A DNA stretch of 64,000 nt from a bacterium (GCA_021822495.1 JAKAQO010000001.1:124001-188000), one strand, 5' to 3'; counted from the first letter of the stretch, positions 9,946 to 17,990 are shown. Program-made: numbers and translations. The notes: generated by a model not told the origin, from the letters alone.

Positions 9946-10088
9946 CTGAAAGGTTGCGAGTAGGATTAGATAAGATGAATGCCTTAATCCATCAAACTCC
10001 TGGAGAAGATTTAAACGCGTGTATTTCTCCCCAACCTGCTTTGACTGGGGATATTCTGCCACAGGAAAATGCCATCGTTCCTAGTCAG
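9946..10088 (+). pseudogene. Remnant of a tyrosine integrase C-terminus
   Basis: 143 bp are collinear and nearly identical with 12991-13133, the 3' end of the integrase further along. The readable peptide RVGLDKMNALIHQTPGEDLN matches RVGLDKMDALIQQTSREDLN of that gene. No catalytic motif remains, and the sequence upstream is unrelated, so this is a broken-off tail left by an earlier insertion. The rest of the interval 9809-10118 shows no other gene. Confidence 0.85.
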
Positions 10089-10118
10089 ACTAAAAATGTA
10101 GAGAGCCTAAAGGCAGAG

Positions 10119-10352
10119 TTAGAGTTTACGGCGTAGGCGCGCGTATTCTTCCAGAGACAAATCAATGTCCCTAAGGATGGCGCGAATGAGCCCACGGCCT
10201 AAATCCTCGCCTTTGTGAAATGGGACAACCGTCGCGCGTCCATCGGGATGATGAAAATAGGCATGACTGCCTTTTTGACGGATGAGAGCGAAGCCCAAAT
10301 GGTTGAGAATTTTTCCCATCTGGGACGCCGAGATAATCGGCAACTTGCTCAC
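10119..10352 (-). CDS. hicA: HicA-family mRNA interferase toxin
   Basis: A small dsRBD-fold RNase that cleaves mRNA. It is 77 residues, with PIISASQMGKILNHLGFALI, then RQKGSHAYFHHPDGRATVVP, which contains the catalytic histidine in GSH, and a C-terminal LIRAILRDIDLSLEEY, all typical of HicA. It starts with GTG at 10350-10352, overlapping the hicB stop as GTGA, so it is translated after its antitoxin. The order antitoxin-toxin (hicB first) is the less common one for this family but is well known. Confidence 0.9.
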   Translation of the reverse strand: MSKLPIISASQMGKILNHLGFALIRQKGSHAYFHHPDGRATVVPFHKGEDLGRGLIRAILRDIDLSLEEYARLRRKL

Positions 10353-10567
10353 GCGGCTATTTGAACCTGATGCACCCCGACAAAAGTATTCTGAGAAACT
10401 TGGCTTTTATCGGCCTCAAGACATACCTTGATGGCTTCTTTCAGTCGTTTGTCAAGTTCGCTTAAGGTTCTGGCTTGGGTATGGCAACCTTTGATGTCTG
10501 GAACGATGCCGACATACCAACCATCCTCGTCTTGTTCGATAATGATGGGGAAAGTGTATTTTTTCAT
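10349..10567 (-). CDS. hicB: HicB-family antitoxin
   Basis: The partially degraded RNase-H-like fold of HicB is visible in MKKYTFPIIIEQDEDGWYVG and DIKGCHTQARTLSELDKRLK, followed by EAIKVCLEAD. The protein is 72 residues from the ATG at 10567; an in-frame start at 10585 would add six residues that do not match the family. It lacks a C-terminal DNA-binding domain, as do short HicB proteins. It neutralises HicA, encoded immediately downstream. The pair lies in the accessory zone next to integrase remnants. Confidence 0.88.
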   Translation of the reverse strand: MKKYTFPIIIEQDEDGWYVGIVPDIKGCHTQARTLSELDKRLKEAIKVCLEADKSQVSQNTFVGVHQVQIAA

Positions 10568-10617
10568 ACAACCATAGTTTAACACGATCTATCGGCTTCC
10601 GCAAGAGCCTTGAAAAT

Positions 10618-10872
10618 GTTTGTCAAGAACCTTTAGAAATGTCCTGCATTTAACAAGTACGCCCCTCAAACTCCTGGAGAAGATTTAAACGCGCTCAATT
10701 CCTCGCGGCCTTTTGCCCCAGTTTGCCTGAGTTTGCCAGAGAGATATCCCGATAGAATTAGCCACCCATTAGCCACCGCGCAGGTTTTTTTAAATTCGCA
10801 AAATAGCGAAAATGCTTTGTAGAATAAGCGGAGCGGGCCTGTAGTTCAACGGATAGAGCGCGTGGCTTCGAA
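10618..10872. repeat. Direct repeat (left copy) ending in a half tRNA-Arg
   Basis: 255 bp that are closely similar to 13649-13886, with a few substitutions and small indels. The repeat ends inside the anticodon loop of tRNA-Arg(TCG). It also includes a short piece (about 10672-10694) of the integrase 3' end. The two copies flank about 3.0 kb of accessory genes and probably mark integration or tandem duplication at the tRNA gene. The remainder of 10568-11066, after the repeat (10873-11066), has no gene or structure that I recognise. Confidence 0.9.
10835..10872 (+). pseudogene. 5' half of tRNA-Arg(TCG), truncated
   Basis: Identical to the first 38 nt of the intact tRNA-Arg at 13849, through the acceptor 5' strand, D arm and anticodon up to CTTCGAA. 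After that the sequence diverges (GGACTCC) and there is no T arm or acceptor 3' strand, so it cannot fold as tRNA. Confidence 0.92.
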
Positions 10873-11066
10873 GGACTCCAACCTGTATTTCTCAAGATTT
10901 CTTTCATTGATTCTCATCGGAAAAATGAAGATTAAAAGTTGTCTGAGTTTGCTGCGTTTATCCCGAGTTTGTCCCAAATTGGACACCCCCTAACCACCGA
11001 GTTCATCAAAAATAGGAATCTTATGATTAGGGCAAATTGATAGAATGACGGTTGTCAAGAAAGCCT

Positions 11067-11918
11067 ATGGCCTATTTTTTGTTTATCGATGAATCTGGAC
11101 AAGATCAACAGGAGTCGCCTTGTGAAGTTCTAGCCGGAATTGCTCTGAGGGATAAAACGCTGTGGCCTTTCATAAAAAGGGTCCACGAAACCGAGGAAAA
11201 CTGTTTTGGAACGCGCTATTCCAAAGACTCCCGCGAACTTAAAGGAACTAAACTCTTAAAAACAAAAGTTTTAAAATTGGCTAAGAGTCGTCCAAATTAT
11301 CCTGAAAGCGAGAGGCGTGGGTTGGCCAAAGAGGCGCTCCAAAACGGGGCAGGAGCGACTCCAGCCCAATACATCGCCTTGGCCCAAAGTAAAATCGAAT
11401 TTACACGCAAGATTATTTTTCTTTGTCAAGAATTTAAATGCGTTCTTTTCGCCTCATTAGTCCCCCAAAATACTCCGAGACCGGAAGATGGCGATTTCTT
11501 GCGAAAGGACTATTCCTATTTATTTGAAAGATTTTTTTATTTCTTGGATGAAAAACGCGAATCGCGAGGATCTGGAGCGATTGTTTTTGATGAGTTGGAG
11601 AAATCTAGAAGTCATGTCCTGATAGCTCAGATGGACCGATATTTTAAGCGCACGCGAAAAGGTCGCGATCGTTCGACTCTTGTGATTCCTGAACCTTTCT
11701 TCGTGCACAGCGATCTCAACACCGGCATTCAGATCGCCGATATAGCGGCTTACCTTCTTAGTTGGGGTTACTACTCACCTAATAAGGGCACGCAACCCAA
11801 ACGCCCGGAGCTAATGGAATTGGCCAATGATCTCAGGAAATTGACCTATCAATCCCCAGGAAAGCCGTCTGGACTCAAGGTCATAAAAGATTTGCGGTCT
11901 TCCAGTGGGGAGAAATAA
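11067..11918 (+). CDS. DUF3800 protein
   Basis: Carries the two hallmarks of DUF3800: an N-terminal MAYFLFIDESG with the acidic pair, and a C-terminal LNTGIQIADIAAYLLSW (Q-x-AD). A central FDELEKSRSHVLIAQMDRYF is also acidic. The family is predicted to have an RNase-H-like fold and is common in mobile and defence regions; no reaction has been shown that I know of. I start at the ATG at 11067; a TTG five codons earlier is possible. The gene stands alone on the plus strand inside the repeat-flanked island, and a hairpin with a U-run on the opposite strand abuts its stop. Confidence 0.82.
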   Translation: MAYFLFIDESGQDQQESPCEVLAGIALRDKTLWPFIKRVHETEENCFGTRYSKDSRELKGTKLLKTKVLKLAKSRPNYPESERRGLAKEALQNGAGATPAQYIALAQSKIEFTRKIIFLCQEFKCVLFASLVPQNTPRPEDGDFLRKDYSYLFERFFYFLDEKRESRGSGAIVFDELEKSRSHVLIAQMDRYFKRTRKGRDRSTLVIPEPFFVHSDLNTGIQIADIAAYLLSWGYYSPNKGTQPKRPELMELANDLRKLTYQSPGKPSGLKVIKDLRSSSGEK

Positions 11919-11951
11919 AAAAGGCAATGCGGCTTTCGCCGCAAAGCCTCC
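11913..11951 (-). ncRNA. Minimal hairpin RNA or terminator facing the DUF3800 gene
   Basis: On the minus strand a stem AGGC / TGCGGC-GAAA-GCCGCA / GCCT with a symmetric two-base internal loop and GAAA tetraloop is followed by TTTTTT. Upstream are TTGACA (11981-11986), 17 nt, and TACCAT (11958-11963) preceded by TGC, which would start transcription about 11951. It may be a very short RNA gene, or simply the terminator of the antitoxin gene at 12126-12374. It ends against the stop codon of the convergent DUF3800 gene. Confidence 0.45.
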
Positions 11952-12125
11952 AGTATTATGGTAGCACCTCTCAATTAATTTGTCAATATTTGAGCTGATT
12001 TTTTAGAAAAAATCGGCTTTATTACTGAAAATTAGACCGCGTTATTTTGTTTGCGATAATGGCTCTTAAAGCAAACATCCACGGAAGCCTTAATAAAACC
12101 TGCATCATTTCGCTTCTCAAGCCTT

Positions 12126-12374
12126 CTAATACTCATCCACATGCTCATGGATGATGATTTTGAGCATGGTCTGATACCCTATTCCGCGTCCCCCGGCCTT
12201 AGCCTTTAATTTTTCTATCAAGACCGGATCAAGCATGATGGAAGTCGGCATTTGACGGATTTTGGGCCGAAGGACAACAGCAGATTTCCCACGTTTTAGG
12301 TCTTCGCCCAAATCGCGCTTCTCGAATTCCTCAAGTTGCTTATCTTTATGAATGATTTTCGATAACCGTTTCAT
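12126..12374 (-). CDS. BrnA/CopG-like antitoxin without a partner toxin
   Basis: An 82-residue protein with a basic, acidic-mixed N terminus and a C-terminal ribbon-helix-helix-like segment, PTSIMLDPVLIEKLKAKAGG followed by GYQTMLKIIIHEHV, which resembles BrnA and COG5304 antitoxins. Such antitoxins normally follow a small BrnT RNase gene. Upstream here the sequence runs straight into a truncated integrase gene on the other strand and no BrnT frame is seen. It therefore appears to be an orphan, perhaps left after recombination. It may autorepress, but no operator was identified. Confidence 0.7.
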   Translation of the reverse strand: MKRLSKIIHKDKQLEEFEKRDLGEDLKRGKSAVVLRPKIRQMPTSIMLDPVLIEKLKAKAGGRGIGYQTMLKIIIHEHVDEY

Positions 12375-12437
12375 AAAACCTCCGTTAACGAACGTCTTAA
12401 GGTCTGTTCCCCCTCATCAGCTAATCGTTGGCTCTCG

Positions 12438-13160
12438 GTGATTAAATCTGTCATTAACCGCGCTCGTGACTGGGATGATTTTAATGGAAACAATCCCGCT
12501 TCCAAGGTGAAGCGCAGTCCCAATAATGCTTCCCGCACCCGCTACTTAAACAGCGAAGAAATCCGCCTTTTTCTTGAAAATTGTGACACTCGCCTTAAAC
12601 CCCTGATTATCTGTGCTCTGTTGACAGGAATGAGGCGAGGAGAGATATTGGGAATCAAGTGGGATGATATTGATTGGGGACAATCCCTTATTTTTCTTCC
12701 CAAGACTAAATCCGGTCAACCCCGCTGGATACCGCTATCACCCCTTTTACGGGATTTGCTATCACGTTTGCCCAGAGATTCGGAGCGGGTCTTTCCTCTT
12801 TGCATGATCACCTTCCGAAGATTGTTTGATAGAGCCCGGAATGCTTCAGGACTTCCCCCCTTTCGGTTTCATGACCTAAGAAGAACTTTCGCCACGCACT
12901 ATCACTCAAAAACCTACGACCTCGATAATACGCGGCGAATTCTGGGACATTCAACGCTTCTTATGACGCAAAGATATCTAGGTTTTCAAGCTGAAAGGTT
13001 GCGCGTGGGGTTAGATAAGATGGACGCCTTAATCCAACAAACTTCTAGAGAAGACTTAAATGCGCGTATTTCTCCACAACCTGCTTTGACTGGGGATATT
13101 CTGCCACAGGAAAACGCCATCGTTCCTAGTCAGGGGTATGCCTCGGGTTTGTCCAAATAA
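12438..13160 (+). pseudogene. Tyrosine recombinase/integrase, 5'-truncated
   Basis: The catalytic domain is complete: R in LLTGMRRGEILGIKWDD, K in PKTKSGQPRW, HxxR in HDLRRTFATHYH, the H of RILGHSTL, and the nucleophile Y in MTQRYLGF. The N-terminal SAM-like core-binding domain is missing. The frame is open back to a stop at 12363-12365 and codons from about 12414 still read like integrase (ANRWLSVIKSVINRARDW), but no good start codon exists, so the GTG at 12438 is only nominal. The gene probably lost its 5' end to a rearrangement that brought in the antitoxin gene. Its last 143 bp are duplicated at 9946-10088. It is likely the enzyme, or a relative, that inserted the island into tRNA-Arg. 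Confidence 0.85.
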
Positions 13161-13176
13161 AAGCTCCATTTTTTGG

Positions 13177-13614
13177 TTATTCTCCATTAGAAGGATGAGC
13201 GATTTCTTGATAGATAGTCTTCTCAACCTCCTCAAAATTCTTTTCTCTTTGCTCCGGTGAAACCTGTTGAGGCTCTTGGCCTGAAGAATCTTCCTTTTCT
13301 TTAGAAAGGAAATCGAGAGCACGCTGACGCATTTCTCTAGTCATTCTGGCGAGTTCTATATCTTCCTTTAGCATAATATTTTCTCTTTTCAATCTTGCAA
13401 ACTTCAATTTCAAAGCATGATTCCGTGCCCTTAAGGCAACATTTTCAGCCTTGTATTTTTCTATTCTTAAGTCTAAATTTAAATAGGTGATGCAACCCCA
13501 TCCCAGAATAATAAACATAACGATTTCCGCTAAATACCATTTCTTCTTCTTTTCCCATTGCCACCAATCCCGGTTCCAAGGGCGAAACCCGCGTCGCAAG
13601 TCAGACTCATTCAT
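13177..13614 (-). CDS. Small membrane-anchored coiled-coil protein
   Basis: 145 residues: a tryptophan-rich basic cytoplasmic N terminus (RRGFRPWNRDWWQWEKKKKW), one membrane segment at about residues 28-46 (LAEIVMFIILGWGCITYLNL), then a coiled coil from about 50 to 115, and an acidic tail. This is the topology of FtsL/DivIC-type proteins, but no family match is convincing. A GGGAG ribosome-binding site precedes the ATG. It lies inside the repeat-flanked island between the integrase and the right repeat, so it is probably cargo. Function unknown. Confidence 0.6.
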   Translation of the reverse strand: MNESDLRRGFRPWNRDWWQWEKKKKWYLAEIVMFIILGWGCITYLNLDLRIEKYKAENVALRARNHALKLKFARLKRENIMLKEDIELARMTREMRQRALDFLSKEKEDSSGQEPQQVSPEQREKNFEEVEKTIYQEIAHPSNGE

Positions 13615-13648
13615 ATCAATCTCCCAGATTAGACCAGTCCAGTAAGTT

Positions 13649-13886
13649 GTTTGTCAAGGACTTTTAGAAATGTCCTGCATTTAACAAGTATGCCCCACCT
13701 GGAGAAGATTTAAACGCGCTCAATTCCTCGCGGCCTATTGCCCCAGTTTGCCTGAGTTTGTCAGAGAGATATCCCGATAGAATTAGCCACCACGAAGGTT
13801 TTTTTAAATTCGCAAAAGAGCGAAAATGCTTTGTAGAATAAGCGTAACGGGCCTGTAGTTCAACGGATAGAGCGCGTGGCTTCGAA
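13649..13886. repeat. Direct repeat (right copy) leading into intact tRNA-Arg
   Basis: 238 bp matching 10618-10872 and running into the intact tRNA gene up to the anticodon loop. It contains a shortened fragment of the integrase 3' end near 13702-13717. Together with the left copy it bounds the island. Confidence 0.9.
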
Positions 13887-13920
13887 CCACGAGATCCGGG
13901 TTCGATTCCTGGCGGGCCCA
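13849..13920 (+). tRNA. tRNA-Arg(TCG)
   Basis: A complete cloverleaf: acceptor GGGCCTG pairs with CGGGCCC, the anticodon stem is CGTGG/CCACG with loop CTTCGAA (anticodon TCG), and the T arm is GGTTCGATTCC. The discriminator is A and CCA is not encoded. It is the target of the repeat-flanked island. Confidence 0.95.
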
Positions 13921-13935
13921 AATGACTCAACTTAA

Positions 13936-15402
13936 TTAGTTTAAGAAAAAAAATCCCAGCATCTTTTTGAACGCGGATTTTTCTTCTTGATTTAAAAAGC
14001 CGGTCAGGCAGAGACCCGCGGGGAAAGAGACGAGGAAAAAAATCCGCAACCCCAAATGCCCTTCTCCCACCCCAACCCCCAAAAGTTTGGCCGCAATCAA
14101 AATAGCGGCGACTAAACCCGACAGATGTAAAAGCCTTTTCCATTCATATGGAATTGGATAAAGCCGACGACCTAAAAGAAAAAGAAACGCGGCCATCGCG
14201 GCGTAGGCCGCTAAGGTCGCAAAAGCCGCGCCCATCATGCCCCAGCGGGGAATCCACAATAAATTGGTTCCCACATTCACCAGCGCCCCCAAGGCCGCGG
14301 CATAGGCCACGTATTCGCTTTTTTCCGCTAAAGTAACTGGCGCCAAGAAATTAATATAAATCCCGTCAAAGAGATATCCCAAGGTCACGACCGGAACCAA
14401 GGACAACCCCGCCCAATAGGCGGAGGGAATGAGGGACTTCCCGCCAAAGACGCGCGGCATGACCAGATAAGCGATAAAGAATGTAATCCCCAAAAAAATA
14501 ATAGACGCCCCGGCAACGAAATAAGTCAAAATTCGGGCGAACAAACTTCGCGAATTGGGGTTTGCCGCTCTTTGGAGAAAAAATGGCCGCCAAGCCGAAT
14601 CGAACATATTGACGACCATCATCATGAAAATGCCCAGACGGTAATTGGCCTGATAAATTCCCACCGTCCTATCATTAGTCATGAACTTGAGGATAGGGCG
14701 ATCAATGACCTGAACCATCATCGCCGAGAGCCCCGCCGGCAAAAGCGGAAGCCCAAAACGCAAAAGCTTCATCCAGATATCGCCTGAAAATTTAATCCGC
14801 AATTCAGACCAGGAGAAAGGAAAAATCAAAATGAAGGTTAAAACGGAAGAAATAAGCCCAGCCCAAAAAACGCCTTCAATTCCTTTTTTCAGAGTCACCA
14901 GGAAAATATAGCTAAGAACGATATTAAGGGCGATATTGACGATTTTAAGCCCGGCGTAAAGGCCCGCGCGGTGATTCATTCTCAAGCGCGCAAACGGGGT
15001 CAAGGCTAAGGCGTCGAAAGCCAATATCCCAGCGGAAATTAAAATAAGACGCCGATCGGGAATTTGAATGAGACTTGAAATCCAGACCGATTTTCCAAAA
15101 AGAAAAGCGGAAAAGAAAAGACTCGTTATTAAGACCGACCAAAAAGCCGTCGAGAAAACCTCGGCCCCGTTTAATTTTTCATCGGTCTTATAATAGCGCA
15201 TAAACGCGAAAGAAATCCCGTAGCCATAAAGAACGTTGAGAAAAGCTAAATATGAAAACAAGGTCGCGACAACGCCGTAATCCGCCGGAGACAAAGCGTG
15301 CGTGTAGAGAGGCAAGAGAAAAAAGTTGAGAAGCCGCCCCATGACAGTGGACAAACCGTAGATCAAGGTCTCCCGGCTTAAGGCCTTTAATTCTTTCAGC
15401 AC
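13936..15402 (-). CDS. Lipopolysaccharide/O-antigen flippase family membrane protein
   Basis: A 488-residue polytopic protein with about 12-14 hydrophobic segments and the N-terminal signature YGLSTVMGRLLNFFLLPLYT and LSPADYGVVATLFSYLAFLN of the polysaccharide_synt / MVF (Wzx-like) exporter superfamily. Such proteins flip lipid-linked saccharides across the inner membrane. No glycosyltransferase cluster is adjacent (one GT9 gene lies 30 kb away), so the substrate is unknown. The gene is isolated between tRNA-Arg and the divergent dsbA-like gene. Confidence 0.88.
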   Translation of the reverse strand: MLKELKALSRETLIYGLSTVMGRLLNFFLLPLYTHALSPADYGVVATLFSYLAFLNVLYGYGISFAFMRYYKTDEKLNGAEVFSTAFWSVLITSLFFSAFLFGKSVWISSLIQIPDRRLILISAGILAFDALALTPFARLRMNHRAGLYAGLKIVNIALNIVLSYIFLVTLKKGIEGVFWAGLISSVLTFILIFPFSWSELRIKFSGDIWMKLLRFGLPLLPAGLSAMMVQVIDRPILKFMTNDRTVGIYQANYRLGIFMMMVVNMFDSAWRPFFLQRAANPNSRSLFARILTYFVAGASIIFLGITFFIAYLVMPRVFGGKSLIPSAYWAGLSLVPVVTLGYLFDGIYINFLAPVTLAEKSEYVAYAAALGALVNVGTNLLWIPRWGMMGAAFATLAAYAAMAAFLFLLGRRLYPIPYEWKRLLHLSGLVAAILIAAKLLGVGVGEGHLGLRIFFLVSFPAGLCLTGFLNQEEKSAFKKMLGFFFLN

Positions 15403-15507
15403 TTTTGGATTTTAGCAAAAGGGGGGCTTGACGCAGAGGCGGTATTTGAGCAAAGATATGAGGACGCAAATAAAAACTAGCACAAATTAGACGAATAAGG
15501 ACAAACC

Positions 15508-16356
15508 ATGAAAAAAACATACGCGCTTGTTTCAAGCCTTCTCATCGGAAGCCTTTCACTCCCCGCTTTCTCCGGCGTCTTTAGTTCTCAACCTTCGGAT
15601 AAGGAAATCGAGGACGTGCTCAAAGCCCATCCGGATCTCATCTTGAATGTTTTGCGCGATCATAAGTCCGAGCTCTATGACATCGTCAGCCAGGCCTTCC
15701 AGGAAGAACAAGTCAAACGCGAAAAAGACGCGGAGGCTCAAGAAAAAAAAGAAGAAGACGAAGCTTTTAAACATCCCTATCAACCCGTCATCGACAAAAA
15801 TACGATGATTCGCGGAAACAAAAATGCGAAATATACGCTCGTTGAGTATTCCGATTTTCAGTGTCCCTATTGCGGCCGTGCTTTTCCCACGGTTCAAGCG
15901 CTAAGAAAAAAATATGGGTCGCAAATGTGCTTTATCTATAAAAATATGCCGCTTCCCATGCACCCGCAATCCATGCCGGCAGCCGAATATTTCGAGGCCG
16001 TCGCCCTTCAATCCCGCAAAAAGGCTTGGCTCTTTAACGACAAGATGTATGAGAACCAATCGCGACTCGGACCAGCTTTTTACAAGCAGACGATTAAAGA
16101 ACTGGGCCTCAACGTCAAGCAAGCGGAAAAAGACGCCAAATCCAAACGCGTCCAAGACATCATTCAAGCCGAGATCAAGGAAGCGGAAAAATTCGGCTTT
16201 ACCGGCACCCCTGGGTTTCTTTTAAACGGAATTCCCGTTCGCGGCGCTTACCCCGAGGAAAAATTTATTTCCATTATCGACCGCCTCAATCACAAAGGCG
16301 AGAAACCAACGTCCGCGAAGAAAACCGCCGCCACGACGGCTAAAACGCGGAATTAA
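15508..16356 (+). CDS. DsbA-like thiol:disulfide oxidoreductase, exported
   Basis: It has a signal peptide (MKKTYALVSSLLIGSLSLPA, cleavage near AFSG), an acidic/lysine-rich linker up to about residue 90, then a thioredoxin_4/DsbA-type domain with the CxxC in FQCPYCGRAF and the cis-proline loop in GFTGTPGFLLNG. It probably oxidises or isomerises disulfides of exported proteins. An alanine/lysine-rich tail follows. An AAGGAC ribosome-binding site precedes the ATG. It is divergent from the flippase and its stop overlaps that of the convergent methyltransferase. Confidence 0.9.
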   Translation: MKKTYALVSSLLIGSLSLPAFSGVFSSQPSDKEIEDVLKAHPDLILNVLRDHKSELYDIVSQAFQEEQVKREKDAEAQEKKEEDEAFKHPYQPVIDKNTMIRGNKNAKYTLVEYSDFQCPYCGRAFPTVQALRKKYGSQMCFIYKNMPLPMHPQSMPAAEYFEAVALQSRKKAWLFNDKMYENQSRLGPAFYKQTIKELGLNVKQAEKDAKSKRVQDIIQAEIKEAEKFGFTGTPGFLLNGIPVRGAYPEEKFISIIDRLNHKGEKPTSAKKTAATTAKTRN

Positions 16357-16961
16357 TTTTTAACGCCGCACAACAAGGCGTAGTGATAGGGAAAGTTCTG
16401 TTTTTTGGAAACAGAAAATCCAAAGTTCTGGACGCGCGCAAGTCCTTCTTCAGGCGAATAAACATGATCGCGGGGCGGCCCGACCGGGCGTTCAATAGCG
16501 GAACTCCAATCCACGAAAAGAACCTGCCCCGAAGGCTTAAGAAGGGCTTTAATTTCCGCCATCGCCCCATCTCCTAATTCGTGAAGAACGTTTAAAGCCA
16601 AAATGCGATCTATAGTTCCTTTAAGCCTTAAATAACCCTCGTCTTTTGACCAGAAGGAACTTAGGTTTTTGAGCGGGTTCCGGGAATAGTTTTCAGCAAA
16701 AAACTCGAGCATCTTTTTTTGCTCGTCTACCCCAATCACCCGAATATCCGGACGCAAGGCGGCCATTTCGATGGCATAAAGCCCCGTTCCCGCTCCAAAA
16801 TCGACCAAAACCCCTTGAGGCGGAACATCCAGAAGGGAAATGAGTTCTTTGGGCGGTAAATAATCAAAACGCGCGCGGTCGTTTAAGCCCGCGGCGCGCT
16901 CCGGATTAAAACGTTCCGGCTGGCGAGCTCCGTGCCTATCGTGTTCCACGCTATTTTCCAA
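16353..16961 (-). CDS. Class I SAM-dependent methyltransferase
   Basis: A Rossmann methyltransferase of about 200 residues with motif I VLVDFGAGTGLYAIEMAALR, the acidic motif II VIGVDEQKKML and a motif IV-like ILALNVLHELGDGAM. It belongs to the Methyltransf_11/25 group; the substrate cannot be deduced. The start is a TTG at 16961, or a GTG four codons later. It overlaps the DUF2892 gene upstream and ends convergently on the dsbA-like gene. Confidence 0.85.
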   Translation of the reverse strand: MENSVEHDRHGARQPERFNPERAAGLNDRARFDYLPPKELISLLDVPPQGVLVDFGAGTGLYAIEMAALRPDIRVIGVDEQKKMLEFFAENYSRNPLKNLSSFWSKDEGYLRLKGTIDRILALNVLHELGDGAMAEIKALLKPSGQVLFVDWSSAIERPVGPPRDHVYSPEEGLARVQNFGFSVSKKQNFPYHYALLCGVKN

Positions 16962-17139
16962 GCGTTGAAATCTTGCACACGGTATAAGCCGGGCAATAAC
17001 GGAAAATTCCGGTTAAAACCGGAACAATCCCGATTAGCCCCCACCAGGTTTTAGGCCCCCAGAAAACAAGCGAGATTAAAACCAGCCCCACGATAATTCT
17101 CAAGTAACGATCCCAAGTTCCGACATTGATTTGAATCAT
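16951..17139 (-). CDS. DUF2892 small membrane protein
   Basis: 62 residues matching the inner-membrane DUF2892 family: NVGTWDRYLRIIVGLVLISL, then GLIGIVPVLTGIFRYCPAYT with the conserved RYCPAY motif. It has two hydrophobic segments. In YgaP-like proteins this domain is fused to rhodanese; here it is free-standing. AGGAGG precedes the ATG. It is possibly linked to sulfide or redox chemistry, but that is inferred only from family relatives. Confidence 0.88.
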   Translation of the reverse strand: MIQINVGTWDRYLRIIVGLVLISLVFWGPKTWWGLIGIVPVLTGIFRYCPAYTVCKISTLGK

Positions 17140-17184
17140 AAGTTCCTCCTCTTATTCTTTAGATACAATATCTCCAAAAAGGAT

Positions 17185-17526
17185 TCATCTCCGCGGAGGC
17201 CGCCCAATGACGACTGCTCCTTGAACGCGGGAAAAAAACACAATCACGGCCAACACGCACGCAAAGAAACCGATCCCTAAAAGCGGAACTCCAAAGGGAA
17301 GGCCAATCACCGTCAAACTCAAAATAAGGCCGGCCCCCATCATCCCCAAACCAATAAGCCCCAAAAAAAGACTCAAGGCGGCCTTGGACAAAAACCGGCG
17401 TAAAAAAGAAACCTGAACGAGCCTTTCCTCAAAAAAAGCTTCCTCGCTCTGATTTTCCTCGACGATTTCAGCTTCGACAATCCTTGGAGGCGGCTCGTCA
17501 CCCGACGGCTCGGGAAAATAGTTCAT
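17185..17526 (-). CDS. Small acidic-headed membrane protein
   Basis: 113 residues with a proline- and glutamate-rich cytoplasmic head (residues 1-40) and two membrane segments (about 48-75 and 80-100; GLGMMGAGLILSLTVIGLPF), ending in a short basic tail. No family recognised. It overlaps the YgjP-like gene by four bases (ATGA) and is likely co-expressed with it. Confidence 0.6.
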   Translation of the reverse strand: MNYFPEPSGDEPPPRIVEAEIVEENQSEEAFFEERLVQVSFLRRFLSKAALSLFLGLIGLGMMGAGLILSLTVIGLPFGVPLLGIGFFACVLAVIVFFSRVQGAVVIGRPPRR

Positions 17527-17990
17527 GAAATTATCAGCGTATGCCCGTTTTCTTTCAGCCAGCGGCGACGGGTCTTATACTCCGGGCAAAACTCCGCGAC
17601 CTTATTCCAAAATTCTCTCGAATGATTGAGATGGGCCAAATGGGAAAGCTCATGGATGACGACATAATCTCGAATCTCGGGCGGCGCCAAAACCAAACGC
17701 CAGTTAAAGTTGAGATTTCCTTTTTCAGAACAACTTCCCCACCGAGTTTTCTGCTCCCGAATGGCGATTCGCCCGTAGCGCACACCCATTCGGGAAGACC
17801 AATAAGAAACGGAAGAAGAAATAATTTCCCTGGCCTTAGCGCGCGAGACAAAATCCCCGTTTCTTCGCGCGGGAGCCTTTGGCGCAGGGAAAAAAATTTC
17901 GCTGAGGTCTTTTTTCAAAAGGTCGAGGAAATCGCGCGCCTCTTGAATTGAAGGCAAAACATCAGGAATGGAGAAACCCATTATTTCCAA
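17523..17990 (-). CDS. YgjP-like (DUF45) zinc metallopeptidase
   Basis: The zinc motif HExxH is in YVVIHELSHLAHLNHSREFW, with the downstream glutamate/histidine helix typical of the SprT/WLM-like DUF45 family. Upstream TRWGSCSEKGNLNFNWRLVL is the other family signature. At 155 residues it is shorter than E. coli YgjP-type proteins of about 230. It is cytoplasmic and its substrates are unknown. It overlaps the DUF4139 gene by ten bases. A second shorter member of this family occurs next to hsdR at 48388-48678. Confidence 0.88.
   Translation of the reverse strand: MEIMGFSIPDVLPSIQEARDFLDLLKKDLSEIFFPAPKAPARRNGDFVSRAKAREIISSSVSYWSSRMGVRYGRIAIREQKTRWGSCSEKGNLNFNWRLVLAPPEIRDYVVIHELSHLAHLNHSREFWNKVAEFCPEYKTRRRWLKENGHTLIIS

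Noticed and set aside
13664..14143. 160-residue minus-strand open frame across tRNA-Arg and the flippase end
   Set aside because: It covers the intact tRNA and the coding frame of the flippase; the protein has no recognisable composition. A shadow frame.
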